From Chitinophagaceae bacterium (lineage in GTDB: Bacteria > Bacteroidota > Bacteroidia > Chitinophagales > Chitinophagaceae): a stretch of 64,000 nt of DNA. Position 1 is the first letter of the stretch. Each line of letters starts with the position of its first letter. Position numbers and translations under genes: made by a program. The stretch spans positions 558,001 to 622,000 of the forward strand of contig JADJBP010000002.1 in the NCBI GenBank assembly GCA_016703625.1, in the 5' to 3' direction. A model generated the notes under the pieces. It saw only the letters and a program-made list of their open reading frames with translations, did no database searches and had not been told where the DNA came from. Positions 1-8,892 of the stretch are shown here, piece after piece.

Positions 1-2699
1 CCCGATCCTGCAACCGCAGTAAGCCGGGTGATACAATGCCCGTTTTTGTTGACCGTTTGAATGGTAAAACCGGCCTGGTTGCATGGCAATGGTTTTGGCC
101 CGGCATACCACAAATAATTACTGATATTTGAAAATACCAGGTCGTAATTTGCCTTTTTGGTGATCCTGATGAATTTACCACCTGCATCGCGTGGTACCTC
201 AATGTATAACAAAGCAGAATCAGTGGGGGTTACGAATCGTGCTGTTAATGTTTTTCCATGTATATCCTGAATGGCAAATGCGCTGTTTATTTTTTCTGCA
301 GAAACAAAACCGGCCCCTGCAGGATTGCTGTTTCCCAAACTGAAATAAACCTTATCCATTCCCGTTGGTACATAAAAATACCCGGGCATGCTAATGTTGT
401 TTTCATAAATTTCAGTTGCCTTGCCAAAAAATGCCCCGCTTTTATAAAATATATTTTTATTGGGATTTATAGCAAGTTCCAGGGTTGATTTGAATTTAGT
501 ACTAACCGTTAATTTATAATTGCCCGCTGCAGGCAGGGTGATGTTGAGACTGCCGGCTGCAGCATTCCTGCCGATGGTAAAGTCTTCTATAATTTCCAAA
601 GTTTTGTCGGTTGATTCAACTGTAAAATTTATATAACCCTTACCGGGCATTTCAAATTGCGGGGTATAATTAATTATAAAACTGCCTGCTGCCGGGGCCA
701 TTATATAAAATTCGGAACGGTTATAAAAATCCATACCGTTTGTATAGTTCAATTTTACAGTTATATTTTTCAGTGCCTGCAGGCCGGCAGCTTCAAACCG
801 GCCAGGTATAGCGGTTGCCTGCTCAAATGTATACTGGCTGATGAGGTTACTGTATTTTGCACAATCATTACTGAAATCATTTTCAATCTCAGCAGCTGTG
901 ATCAAAGGCAGGTTGCCATTTTGGTAAGCGGTACCATTGGTATAATTATACTGCCTGTAAAAATCGCTGCCTGTTGAATATTTACCGGTAATGGTTGCTA
1001 CCAGGTAATAACTGTTCACCAGCTGCATTTTATTGATCTTAGCCAGGTACAGGCATAAAGCTGCAGCCTTAGCTGCTTTTGCATCATGTGTACGCTGGTC
1101 TCCTGCCCAGTCGAAGTACAGGCTCATGTAATGCAGGTATGCTTTCAGTTCCCGCAACCTGTCTTTTACAATTTCCGGTTCATTTGCAATTTTTTGTGCT
1201 GCATTTTGAATGATCTCAAAATACAACGGCAGTTTATACCGGTTGGCTGTTCCCCCGGTCAAGGTGTTTTTATCGGTCCATAAATGCAGCAATTCATAAA
1301 TGGTTTCACCGGCTGCTGCAAACATATTGTTGCAAAATTCCAACAGGCTGCTGTCGATAGAAATATGATCGTTCAGATTTTTATTGGCAGCCAGTAAAAA
1401 AGGCAGGCTTGCAAATTTTGCGGGAGAAGTTTCCCAAACCAATCCCTGGCTGTTATGCTCTTTTGCGATTGCACAGGTTGCTTTAAGACCATCTAAATTA
1501 AAACCCGGTGTTTCGCCATTCCACCCCGGAAGGTTCAGGTAATTATATTCCGAAATATTTTTAGTCCGGCTGTACCAACGTTTTCTTAAACCATTGGTGC
1601 TGGTTAAGTTTTGATAAACAGCAGGTATTAACTGAACATCCAGTTTATCATGCAGCGGTATACCTGCTGAAGGAACATCAGCATGTGTTGAATATGCATA
1701 AAGCTGGAAACGCCTGTTTGGATATTGGTTACTTATTTTTTGTGCGGTATAATTGGCCAGCGTAAAATGCTGGTTGCTTTCTGTTGAATACCCGTTAGTG
1801 TTGCAACCCAGGTTATCAGCAGAATTGCCCCAAAGTGCTCCATCGGGTACTTCAATACCCACATTATAATTGTTGTAATTGAAATTGCGATACTGGTTCA
1901 CGTATAAATTTGTATTTCCCAGGATCGTATTTCTGTACGACGTATATTTTTGTTCAATGATAGCCGACCACAACTGCATGGCAGCCGTATTATTTACATC
2001 GGGCACAGAACGTGAATTAACCGCCCGTGAATTGTTGTAACTGGCAATATAACATGGGTTATTTTGCCAGGTGGACAGGTTATTACCGGCAATAATATCA
2101 GCCCGGTGCCCTGCAAATCCATAAGCACCCATCATTAAATTACGGCGCTGGTATAAAGCCCAGTTATGCCCATTTTCGCCAAAGTACCTGTCCCAGCCAT
2201 AACTGTTACTGTTATCCATTACCCAGCGGTTATGGCCTCCGCTTATAAACCAGCTGTTGTATTTAAAATTTGCAATGTAGGTACTGTCCATTTTTTTATA
2301 GGCCGACGGTAGTGCAGGGATCATTTCCCAGATGGAACCGGGCTGGTAAAACCTAAATCCCAGGTTCAGCAGGTATTGGTAAATGCCATAACAAAGGCCA
2401 TTATCCTGCGAAGCATAAAATTTTATAAAGTTTATACCATCACTTTCCACCCTGCAGGCCTGGTTATGGGTAATGGTTGAGTCATAAATAAATATGATAC
2501 CCGATTGGGGCAAAGTGGAATAAGCTGATGTGGTGAACTGGCTGCCAGCGATCGCTTTTTGTAAAAGCAAGGCAGCATCCCCTGCTGTTGATTTCAACAA
2601 TTGAGAGGATTGAACCGGGTAACTTACCGTTTGTGCATTTGTATATAATACACACAGTATGGTTACCGCTGTAACAAAGCAGTTGCGAATGAACGCCAT
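1..2699 (-). CDS. Secreted DUF4838 / alpha-glucuronidase-like protein, 3' end cut by window edge
   Basis: This reading frame is open for 899 codons from an ATG at 2699 to the left edge, so the C-terminus is missing. The N-terminus is a signal peptide (basic start, hydrophobic stretch, cut after about residue 22 before Gln). Residues around 95-130 (GIYQYLLNLGFRFYQPGS and following) look like the N-terminal domain of alpha-glucuronidases and DUF4838 proteins, where a family GxRFxxPG motif is typical. The central part has the aromatic-rich, N/Y/W-rich composition of secreted polysaccharide-active proteins, and the last 250 residues look like beta-sandwich repeats. A role in polysaccharide binding or breakdown outside the cell is inferred from family resemblance only; no catalytic residues were assigned. 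Unlike many genes further right, it shows no frameshift. Confidence 0.7.
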   Translation of the reverse strand, partial: MAFIRNCFVTAVTILCVLYTNAQTVSYPVQSSQLLKSTAGDAALLLQKAIAGSQFTTSAYSTLPQSGIIFIYDSTITHNQACRVESDGINFIKFYASQDNGLCYGIYQYLLNLGFRFYQPGSIWEMIPALPSAYKKMDSTYIANFKYNSWFISGGHNRWVMDNSNSYGWDRYFGENGHNWALYQRRNLMMGAYGFAGHRADIIAGNNLSTWQNNPCYIASYNNSRAVNSRSVPDVNNTAAMQLWSAIIEQKYTSYRNTILGNTNLYVNQYRNFNYNNYNVGIEVPDGALWGNSADNLGCNTNGYSTESNQHFTLANYTAQKISNQYPNRRFQLYAYSTHADVPSAGIPLHDKLDVQLIPAVYQNLTSTNGLRKRWYSRTKNISEYNYLNLPGWNGETPGFNLDGLKATCAIAKEHNSQGLVWETSPAKFASLPFLLAANKNLNDHISIDSSLLEFCNNMFAAAGETIYELLHLWTDKNTLTGGTANRYKLPLYFEIIQNAAQKIANEPEIVKDRLRELKAYLHYMSLYFDWAGDQRTHDAKAAKAAALCLYLAKINKMQLVNSYYLVATITGKYSTGSDFYRQYNYTNGTAYQNGNLPLITAAEIENDFSNDCAKYSNLISQYTFEQATAIPGRFEAAGLQALKNITVKLNYTNGMDFYNRSEFYIMAPAAGSFIINYTPQFEMPGKGYINFTVESTDKTLEIIEDFTIGRNAAAGSLNITLPAAGNYKLTVSTKFKSTLELAINPNKNIFYKSGAFFGKATEIYENNISMPGYFYVPTGMDKVYFSLGNSNPAGAGFVSAEKINSAFAIQDIHGKTLTARFVTPTDSALLYIEVPRDAGGKFIRITKKANYDLVFSNISNYLWYAGPKPLPCNQAGFTIQTVNKNGHCITRLTAVAGS

Positions 2700-2875
2700 A
2701 GTTTAGTTGTTGAACTGATTGAAAACTATGGTCTCATCACAGAATGATAAGGATTTATGCTTTTGTTATTCTTTGGATGGAAACTGCCTGTACATTTTTA
2801 CGGGCAAAATTTGGGAGGGGGTGATGTAAAAGTAATAGAATTTATTTTAAAACAAAAACTATTTTCAAATTTAAT

Positions 2876-3706
2876 CTAGTTTGTTGGAGGACATCTATAC
2901 GTACTGATATTATAAGTTATTCCTATTTCTGCTATAATATACTGGTCGCGCTGTTTACTCCAGCCACGTTGCCTGCCTTCTACACCCAGTGGATTATTGG
3001 GTTCTATTTCAACCGAACGGTCCTGTAATAATGCCGCAGTAGACAAAGCTGTAAAATTGCCGGCGCCGATATAGGTTGTACTTACATCATCCAGGTAATC
3101 GGTTCCGGTAAAGCGGTGAGCTACTTCAATGGAAAAGTTGATCTTTTCACTCAGGTTATATTTTATACCAACGCCTAACGGAATACATAATGCCAGGGTG
3201 CTATATTGTTTGCGGCCATTGTAACCGATCAACTGGCCTTCGGTGCCCAATGGGCGTAAAAATTCTTTTTGCCCGTTTGTAAGGGCATAAGGGTCGTAAG
3301 TAAACACACCTACGCCCAGGGTAATATAAGGCGTAAAGGAATAGTCGGGATTGCCCGGAATGAATTTAAAGAAATTAAAATCGCCCTGTAATGCGATCTC
3401 CCAGATATTCGTATTAAAACTCAGGTTCCTTAATTTCTGGTATTCGTTTTTACTGTAGGTATCGCTGTAACCCAGTTGGGCATAATGTGCGCTTAACCTT
3501 AACCCCACATAATTACCAAACTGCTTACGGAAAAAAGCCCCGATGGCCGGTTTGGGGCGGTTGATGGCAGCCCTTGTATTTAAATCACCGAAATAATGTG
3601 CTACCCCGGCTGTAATACCAAATTCACCTTTTTGAACATATTCATTGACTTGTGCATTTGCAGTTATGCTTACAACAAGCAGGAAGGCGAGAATTTTTAA
3701 TTTCAT
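2876..3706 (-). CDS. DUF6089-type outer-membrane beta-barrel protein
   Basis: The protein has 276 residues from the ATG at 3706; an in-frame TTG nine bases upstream is less likely to be used. It has a signal peptide ending in ANAQ, then alternating polar and hydrophobic strands with a GVAHYFGDLNT element near the N-terminus, as in the DUF6089/outer-membrane barrel family common in Bacteroidota. Glycine-rich strands such as YITLGVGVFTYDP and a C-terminal strand (IIAEIGITYNIST) support a barrel. It would sit in the outer membrane; its substrate is unknown. It lies 66 bases downstream of gldH on the same strand and could share its transcript. Confidence 0.75.
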   Translation of the reverse strand: MKLKILAFLLVVSITANAQVNEYVQKGEFGITAGVAHYFGDLNTRAAINRPKPAIGAFFRKQFGNYVGLRLSAHYAQLGYSDTYSKNEYQKLRNLSFNTNIWEIALQGDFNFFKFIPGNPDYSFTPYITLGVGVFTYDPYALTNGQKEFLRPLGTEGQLIGYNGRKQYSTLALCIPLGVGIKYNLSEKINFSIEVAHRFTGTDYLDDVSTTYIGAGNFTALSTAALLQDRSVEIEPNNPLGVEGRQRGWSKQRDQYIIAEIGITYNISTYRCPPTN

Positions 3707-3772
3707 AATGTGCAAAATAAAGAAATGTTTTGTTAAAAACGCCGGGTTGGTTTTTTTGATTTAAAGGCTTTG

Positions 3773-4264
3773 TTAATTTTTTATCTTTTCAACCCGCAAC
3801 CCTACACTCATCACATGCAATAAAGGATTGTCGCGCATGATGTGCGAAATGGTAAACTGGTATTTCCCGGCCTGTTTAAACCGGCGGGGTTCTCCATTTA
3901 ATAATTTCCTGAGCTCCCAAATATCATTCATCCCTGATCCTTCCCAGCCATTGGCATCATCACCCAGTGAAAGATTTACTTTTTGAATATACATACTGTC
4001 GCCGGGTGGCTGTAAACCGATATTGAGCCAGATATTATTATATTGATAGGCATCCGTATGCCGTATCACCAGGTATATACTGTAAGCCGAAACGGTATCT
4101 GTTATTAAAAAGTCGCCCGTTGCAGAAAAACTGTTTTGCCATTCATATGCCGGGATCACGGTATGTTTTTCATACACATCGATCTGGCTGCAGGAAACGG
4201 TGAACAGGCAGCCGGCAGCAGCTAAAATTAAAATCTGAAGTTTAATAAAACAGTTTCTTATCAT
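3773..4264 (-). CDS. gldH: Gliding motility lipoprotein GldH
   Basis: This 163-residue protein has a lipoprotein signal (FTVSC, lipidated Cys near residue 26). It carries the GldH pattern: a VYEKHTVIPAYEW segment after the Cys, a beta-rich core containing IRHTDAYQYNNIWLNI, and a GWEGSGMNDIWELR segment. GldH is a lipoprotein required for gliding motility and type IX secretion in Bacteroidota, acting in the periplasm or at the outer membrane with the other Gld lipoproteins. It follows yicC on the same strand after a heptamer repeat. Its presence fits the T9SS-sorted protein encoded at 43.7-45.1 kb. Confidence 0.85.
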   Translation of the reverse strand: MIRNCFIKLQILILAAAGCLFTVSCSQIDVYEKHTVIPAYEWQNSFSATGDFLITDTVSAYSIYLVIRHTDAYQYNNIWLNIGLQPPGDSMYIQKVNLSLGDDANGWEGSGMNDIWELRKLLNGEPRRFKQAGKYQFTISHIMRDNPLLHVMSVGLRVEKIKN

Positions 4265-4295
4265 TCTTTTTAAACCTTAATTCGTTTTATCCTGG

Positions 4296-4337
4296 TACTG
4301 GATACTGGATACTTGATACTGGAGACTGGATACTGGA
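4296..4337. repeat. Six-copy heptamer tandem repeat (TACTGGA)
   Basis: Six consecutive 7-base units follow the consensus TACTGGA, with single changes in copy 3 (TACTTGA) and copy 5 (GACTGGA). The array abuts the corrected stop codon of yicC and lies upstream of gldH. It has no visible coding role. Simple arrays of this kind vary in copy number by slippage. Confidence 0.9.
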
Positions 4338-5212
4338 TTACAATATATTTAAAACCTGTTCCTTTGCTTTTTCCAGTTCGTTTTCATGGTAACCACACAT
4401 TTTTGAATATCTGCATCATACGCTTTACTGCCGGTGGTGTTTATTTCGCGGCCGATCTCCTGTAAAATAAAGGATAATTTTTTTCCTTTCCCTTCATCTG
4501 ATTCGTTGATGACAGAGGTAAAATATTCGCAATGCTGGCGAAGCCTGATCTGTTCTTCATGTATATCGATCTTTTCCATGTAGTAGATCAGTTCCTGTTC
4601 CATACGGTTGTTATCAATATTTTCCTTGCCCACATTTTTTTCGAGTAACTGGTTAATTTCTTCCTTGATCCTTTTTTTACGGTTGGGCTCCAGTTTTAAA
4701 ATTTCTTCTTCCTGCTCATTGATTTTACGTATGCGGATGGACAGGTCTTGCTGCAACACAGCGCCTTCTTCAACCCGGTGCTGGTTTAAATTATTCAGGG
4801 CCTCCAGCAATACTTTTTTAAATTCTTCATAATCCGGTTCACTTAATATATCATTGGTTGGCGTTACCACTTCAGGTAAACGAAGCAGGGCGCTCAATAC
4901 CGAGTTGGTATCAATGTCCAGTTCGGCGGCCAGTGTTTTGATCTGGCTGTAATATGCTTTTATAAGATCGGTATTGATATTGACCGGTTTTGATGTGCCG
5001 TTTTGTTTCACGATCACCATACAGTCAATAGTGCCCCGTACCAGGTTTTCCTGCAGGATATTGCGGATCTCAAATTCATATGGCCTTAACAAAGGCGGCA
5101 GCCTGAGCTGCAGTTCAAATTGTTTCCCGTTCAGTGCCTTGATCTCTACCAAAAATGTTTTTTCATTTGCTGTTTGTTCCGCCCTTCCAAAACCGGTCAT
5201 TGATTTAAGCAT
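4338..5212 (-). CDS. yicC: YicC/YloC family endoribonuclease, frameshifted near its C-terminus
   Basis: The start is placed at the ATG at 5212, giving MLKSMTGFGRAEQ, the standard N-terminus of the family; longer starts add unrelated residues. Members are endoribonucleases of about 290 residues. The C-terminal DUF1732 region is visible as EQELIYYMEKIDIHEEQIRL and FILQEIGREINTTGSKA. After VVTMK the raw frame reads into unrelated residues and stops at 4349. Adding one A to the four-A run at 4381-4384 gives MKNELEKAKEQVLNIL followed by a stop at 4338-4340, which matches the conserved family ending. I therefore read the shift as a one-base deletion, probably a sequencing error. The GNAT gene lies 34 bases upstream. 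Confidence 0.9.
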
Positions 5213-5246
5213 GTACTGTATTTTAGGCTGCAAGTTAAGGATATAA

Positions 5247-5759
5247 TTACGAGTTGGATTTGGGATATTCATCAAAGGGTTTTAAGCCCATGAACCGTTC
5301 CGGTTTATCCAGTACGGTAAACCCATATTTTGCATACAGGCCATGTGCATCCTTTGTTGCCAAAAACCACCTGCGCAATCCCTGCAGATCTGGGTGCTTC
5401 ATGATCGTTTCCATCAGCATTTTTGCAAGCCCGTTCCCGCGGAATTCATCAATAATAAAAACATCGGCTATATACGCAAAGGTTGCATGATCGGTAATGA
5501 CCCTTGCAAATCCAACCTGTTGGCCATAAAACCCGGATGGGTATTCGCCGGGTAACAATGGATCTTCAGTTGATCTGTTTTTTGCAACATACAAACCGAA
5601 ACAACATGAACCGGCAATACTTTTTTTAACCGTATCAAACGGGATATGTTTTGCCCAATAACTTGATCCACTTAAATACCCGTGAATCATTTCAATATCG
5701 AGTTTGCTTTTATCCGTACTGATGATAAATTCATTTTGTAATGCTTCAACATTTTTCAT
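5247..5759 (-). CDS. GNAT family N-acetyltransferase
   Basis: The protein has 170 residues. The acetyl-CoA binding motif of the GNAT fold is visible around residues 118-135 (DVFIIDEFRGNGLAKMLME), where R/Q-x-x-G-x-G/A is the P-loop signature, followed by the beta5-alpha4 region (FLATKDAHGLYAKYGF) typical of small-molecule acetyltransferases. It probably transfers acetyl from acetyl-CoA to a small amine in the cytoplasm; the substrate cannot be read from the sequence. It is the first gene of the short minus-strand run GNAT-yicC-gldH-DUF6089. Confidence 0.85.
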   Translation of the reverse strand: MKNVEALQNEFIISTDKSKLDIEMIHGYLSGSSYWAKHIPFDTVKKSIAGSCCFGLYVAKNRSTEDPLLPGEYPSGFYGQQVGFARVITDHATFAYIADVFIIDEFRGNGLAKMLMETIMKHPDLQGLRRWFLATKDAHGLYAKYGFTVLDKPERFMGLKPFDEYPKSNS

Positions 5760-6270
5760 GGCCTGGAAATAAAAATTAAAAATGCAGCTGTTGTAAAAAA
5801 ATAAAGCCCGACTTTTTAACGGTCAGGCTTTGCTATATAGATGGGTTAGTAAGTACCGGGAACCAAATTCCCTACACAATATTAAAAATAAATTTCCCTA
5901 TTCTAAAAATAATTTTCTAAAATTTTATTAACATTTTAAACGGGGCTGTGGATAAAGCAAAAGGTTTTTTAAACATTAGCTGCAGGCTGATCCTGTAAAA
6001 GTACAGCCAACATAAAAAATATTCATCAGATCATAAAAAAGTAAAACTGGCGAAACAATGATGAATAAAGGATTACAACAGGTATGATTTTTTGAACTTT
6101 AATTTTTTAAATTGATGTTCATCCATCAACACACAAAAATTCATTGCTTAAATTCCATTTTTTATCCCCTTTTATTTGTGAAAAACAGTTAAAAAATAAT
6201 TCCTGGAATTTTTACAAAAACTGCCTAATGACACCCATTTTATGAAAAAACAACTAAAAGCAAAGGAATG
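5760..6270. other. AT-rich intergenic region between divergent genes
   Basis: This roughly 500-base stretch has no supported protein gene. It contains a hairpin with a T-run on the minus strand (5803-5831), a very AT-rich part (5880-5940), and one exact DnaA-box 9-mer (TTATCCACA, minus strand, 5947-5955). No second perfect box was found nearby. A small RNA read leftward and ending at the hairpin is possible but unproven. Confidence 0.5.
5803..5831 (-). terminator. Rho-independent terminator-like hairpin
   Basis: The arms AAAGCC-C-GAC and GTC-A-GGCTTT form a 9-pair stem with one mismatch, followed on the minus strand by ATTTTTTT. No minus-strand protein gene lies directly upstream (to the right), so it may end an unannotated small RNA. 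Confidence 0.6.
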
Positions 6271-6278
6271 TACCTTTG
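6271..6278 (+). promoter_or_regulatory. -7 box of lpxD
   Basis: TACCTTTG matches the Bacteroidota -7 consensus TAnnTTTG, 15 bases before the lpxD ATG. No clear TTG -33 element is seen at the expected distance. Confidence 0.55.
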
Positions 6279-6293
6279 CTGAAATTTCAGATC

Positions 6294-7241
6294 ATGCAAT
6301 TCCCATCTCCCGTTTCTTTGCAATGGATAGCAGAACTTATCCATGCAAAATTAGTTGGCCATGTAAATGCACAGGCAACCGGCATTAACGAGATACATAA
6401 AGTTGAGCCAGGTGATCTTGTCTTTGTAGACCATCCAAAATATTACGATAAGTGTTTGAACAGCGCCGCGAGTTTCATCATCATCAATAAAGAAACAGCT
6501 GTACCGGAAGGCAAAGCATTATTGATCGTTGACAATCCCTTTGAAGCCTATTGTAAAATTGCAGATCATTTTCGCCCGTTTGAACCAAGTCATAAAATGA
6601 TCAGTGATTCAGCAGTGATCGGCGAAGGAAGTTTTATTTACCCGGGTGCATTTATCGGCAACCATGTGCGCATTGGAAAAAACTGCATCATACATCCCAA
6701 TGTAAGCATCATGGACCATTGTATCTTAGGAGATCATGTAATCATCCAGGCAGGTACAGTTATAGGCAGTGATGCTTTTTACTATAACACAAAAAAAGAC
6801 CGGGAATTGTGGTATAAAAAAATGCCAAGTTGCGGCCGGGTAATTATTGAAGATCATGTGGAAATTGGTGCAGGTTGTACCATCGACAGGGGCGTAAGTC
6901 ACGACAGTATCATCGGTAAAGGAACCAAAATTGATAACCTGGTGCATATAGGTCATGATACTGTAACCGGTAAAAACTGCCTTTTTGCCGGACAGGTTGG
7001 AATTGCCGGCGTTGTAAAGATTGGAGATGGCGTAACGCTTTGGGGGCAGGTTGGTGTAAGTAAAACCTTAACCATTGGCGCCAATACGGTTGTTTATGCC
7101 CAAAGCGGTGTAAAAAACGATACCGAAGGCGGTAAGGTTTATTTTGGCAGCCCTATTGAAGAGGCCAGGGAAAAAATGAAAGAACTGGTTTGGATAAAAA
7201 GAATACCGCTGCTTTGGGAAAAGGTAATGGGTAAACCCTAA
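6294..7241 (+). CDS. lpxD: LpxD-family UDP-3-O-acylglucosamine N-acyltransferase
   Basis: With the ATG at 6294 the protein has 315 residues. It has the N-terminal uridine-binding domain (roughly residues 1-95) and then a left-handed beta-helix of hexapeptide repeats (about 100-285), visible as IGEGSFIYPGAFIG, VRIGKNCIIHPNV and similar turns. The catalytic histidine of LpxD is expected in NLVHIGHD, near residue 221. LpxD adds the N-linked hydroxyacyl chain in lipid A synthesis, at the inner face of the inner membrane. Bacteroidota often carry a second LpxD-like paralog, and this copy stands alone rather than next to lpxC or fabZ, so it could be the paralog. Confidence 0.8.
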   Translation: MQFPSPVSLQWIAELIHAKLVGHVNAQATGINEIHKVEPGDLVFVDHPKYYDKCLNSAASFIIINKETAVPEGKALLIVDNPFEAYCKIADHFRPFEPSHKMISDSAVIGEGSFIYPGAFIGNHVRIGKNCIIHPNVSIMDHCILGDHVIIQAGTVIGSDAFYYNTKKDRELWYKKMPSCGRVIIEDHVEIGAGCTIDRGVSHDSIIGKGTKIDNLVHIGHDTVTGKNCLFAGQVGIAGVVKIGDGVTLWGQVGVSKTLTIGANTVVYAQSGVKNDTEGGKVYFGSPIEEAREKMKELVWIKRIPLLWEKVMGKP

Positions 7242-7268
7242 AAGAACCGGCTGTAATTTTATCCTTAC

Positions 7269-8822
7269 TTATTTGACGGTCCTTGTTTCAATCGCCACGA
7301 AATTTATCCCATTCACTTTTTGCATCCGGGTATATTTAAAGGATGTTGACGTAAGCATGATATTTTCGAATTGAACGATCAGCGGTGTCGGGTATAATAT
7401 CTGCATTTCCATCCTGGTTTTTTCAGCATCCACATATTTCCAGGTAAACTGGTACTCCTGCCCGTTATAGTAATAAATGCCTGTATTGCCCGTATTGAAT
7501 TTATATAGATCATGATCGAAGTTGATGGTATTTTCTGCTGCACCCCTTTTATAATACAACATACTGTTACCGTCAATTACCCTGCTCTCCTCCATTTTCC
7601 AGGTAACCCCGGTTAACATATTTTCAATGCTGTTCACCTGCCCGTTATTATCCGGTTTCGGCTGTTCCGTTACCGGTGGTGCCGGGTTAACAGCGGTGGT
7701 ATTTACTTCAATTGTTTCTGCCGCTGTTGATCTATCCTTATAATCATACGGCAGCATATCGGCAATTTTTTCCCATGCCCAATACCCATTGATGGTGATG
7801 TCTTTTTGTTCGTAATAAAAGCCGTTCTGTTCTATATCCAAAGTTTCATTTGGCAAAAAAGAAACAACTGAAAGCTGGAACGCAGAAGGTGCATCACGGT
7901 TTGAATCCAGGAATAAGGTGGAGGGTGTTTCATTTTTATAAATAACGGCCATCTCTTTTTGAATAGGCATGATCTCCACTGTATTGCTGCTGTCGTCCCT
8001 GTAAAAACGCATGGAACCATAATAATCCTTCAATGGTATTGCCGTTTCAATATTGTTGTTTTTAACAATGAACTGGATCTCAAAACCCGCTTCATTTAAT
8101 TTTTTATGAAATACACTGCGCATAAAATGCAGGATGGACCCTTCGTATGCCACTTTGCGTGCGGCATCCCATTTTTCGGTTTCGGCAATGCTGCCGGATT
8201 GCATTTCGCGGAACAGGGGGAAACCGGTATAAAGGCTCAGTTGTGTATTGTATTCATGTATAAAGGAATCAAGTTCATATTTGATGGTATATCCCAGGGC
8301 ATCATTTACGATCTCAAGCGGTTCCGTGGCAAGTATCTTTAACCGTTTTGCACGCCTGTAATAAAAAAACTTAAGCGCTTCTTTATTTTTGATATAGCAT
8401 TGTTTACTGTTGGCTGTTTTACCAATAAAATTCTCCATAAAAAAGTCACCGTATTTTTCAAGCCCGTTGGCAACTTCAAATGTTGCTTTTACCACAAACT
8501 CATCCAGGGATTTTTCTTTTTTCTTAATTACGATTACCAGTTCGCGGTTACCTGCTTCGCCGGATGTTACCCGCCTGGTTACGGTTTGATAGCCCGTAAA
8601 CGAGATCACAATGCTGTAACCGCCATTGGGAAGCTGTAAAAAAAATGTGCCTTCATTATTCGTGGCTGTACCGATCGTTGTATTTTCTGCAAATACCGAT
8701 GCACCCTGCAAAGGCAAATTCGTATCCCCGTCAATTACTTTTCCGCTGATAACATAATCAGCCTGGGCAAAGGATGTTAATGAGATAATGACCGGCAGCA
8801 GGCAGGAGAATATTTTTTTCAT
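7269..8822 (-). CDS. Secreted protein with carboxypeptidase regulatory-like domain
   Basis: The protein has 517 residues with a signal peptide (MKKIFSCLLPVIISLTSFAQ). Residues about 22-105 form a CarboxypepD_reg-like beta-sandwich (VISGKVIDGDTNLPLQGASV through YSIVISFTGYQT), the domain that in Bacteroidota often precedes a TonB-dependent receptor plug. No barrel or plug follows. The central region (about 110-370) resembles the family of carboxypeptidase-like regulatory proteins without peptidase activity, and the last 120 residues form a separate beta-rich domain. It is likely periplasmic or surface-bound; its function is not known. It converges with lpxD, 27 bases apart. Confidence 0.7.
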   Translation of the reverse strand: MKKIFSCLLPVIISLTSFAQADYVISGKVIDGDTNLPLQGASVFAENTTIGTATNNEGTFFLQLPNGGYSIVISFTGYQTVTRRVTSGEAGNRELVIVIKKKEKSLDEFVVKATFEVANGLEKYGDFFMENFIGKTANSKQCYIKNKEALKFFYYRRAKRLKILATEPLEIVNDALGYTIKYELDSFIHEYNTQLSLYTGFPLFREMQSGSIAETEKWDAARKVAYEGSILHFMRSVFHKKLNEAGFEIQFIVKNNNIETAIPLKDYYGSMRFYRDDSSNTVEIMPIQKEMAVIYKNETPSTLFLDSNRDAPSAFQLSVVSFLPNETLDIEQNGFYYEQKDITINGYWAWEKIADMLPYDYKDRSTAAETIEVNTTAVNPAPPVTEQPKPDNNGQVNSIENMLTGVTWKMEESRVIDGNSMLYYKRGAAENTINFDHDLYKFNTGNTGIYYYNGQEYQFTWKYVDAEKTRMEMQILYPTPLIVQFENIMLTSTSFKYTRMQKVNGINFVAIETRTVK

Positions 8823-8892
8823 TTGATATTTTTATTCCCGGCAATTGCCGGGAGGATTTACATTCCGGAAAATGAACAGGTTCAAATTTACA

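Noticed and set aside
258..1283. Short plus-strand open frames in the left 1.3 kb
   Set aside because: They lie inside the long minus-strand frame (1-2699) and have no family resemblance.
5947..5955. Chromosomal replication origin
   Set aside because: Only one perfect DnaA box, no dnaA, no box cluster; not enough to call an origin.
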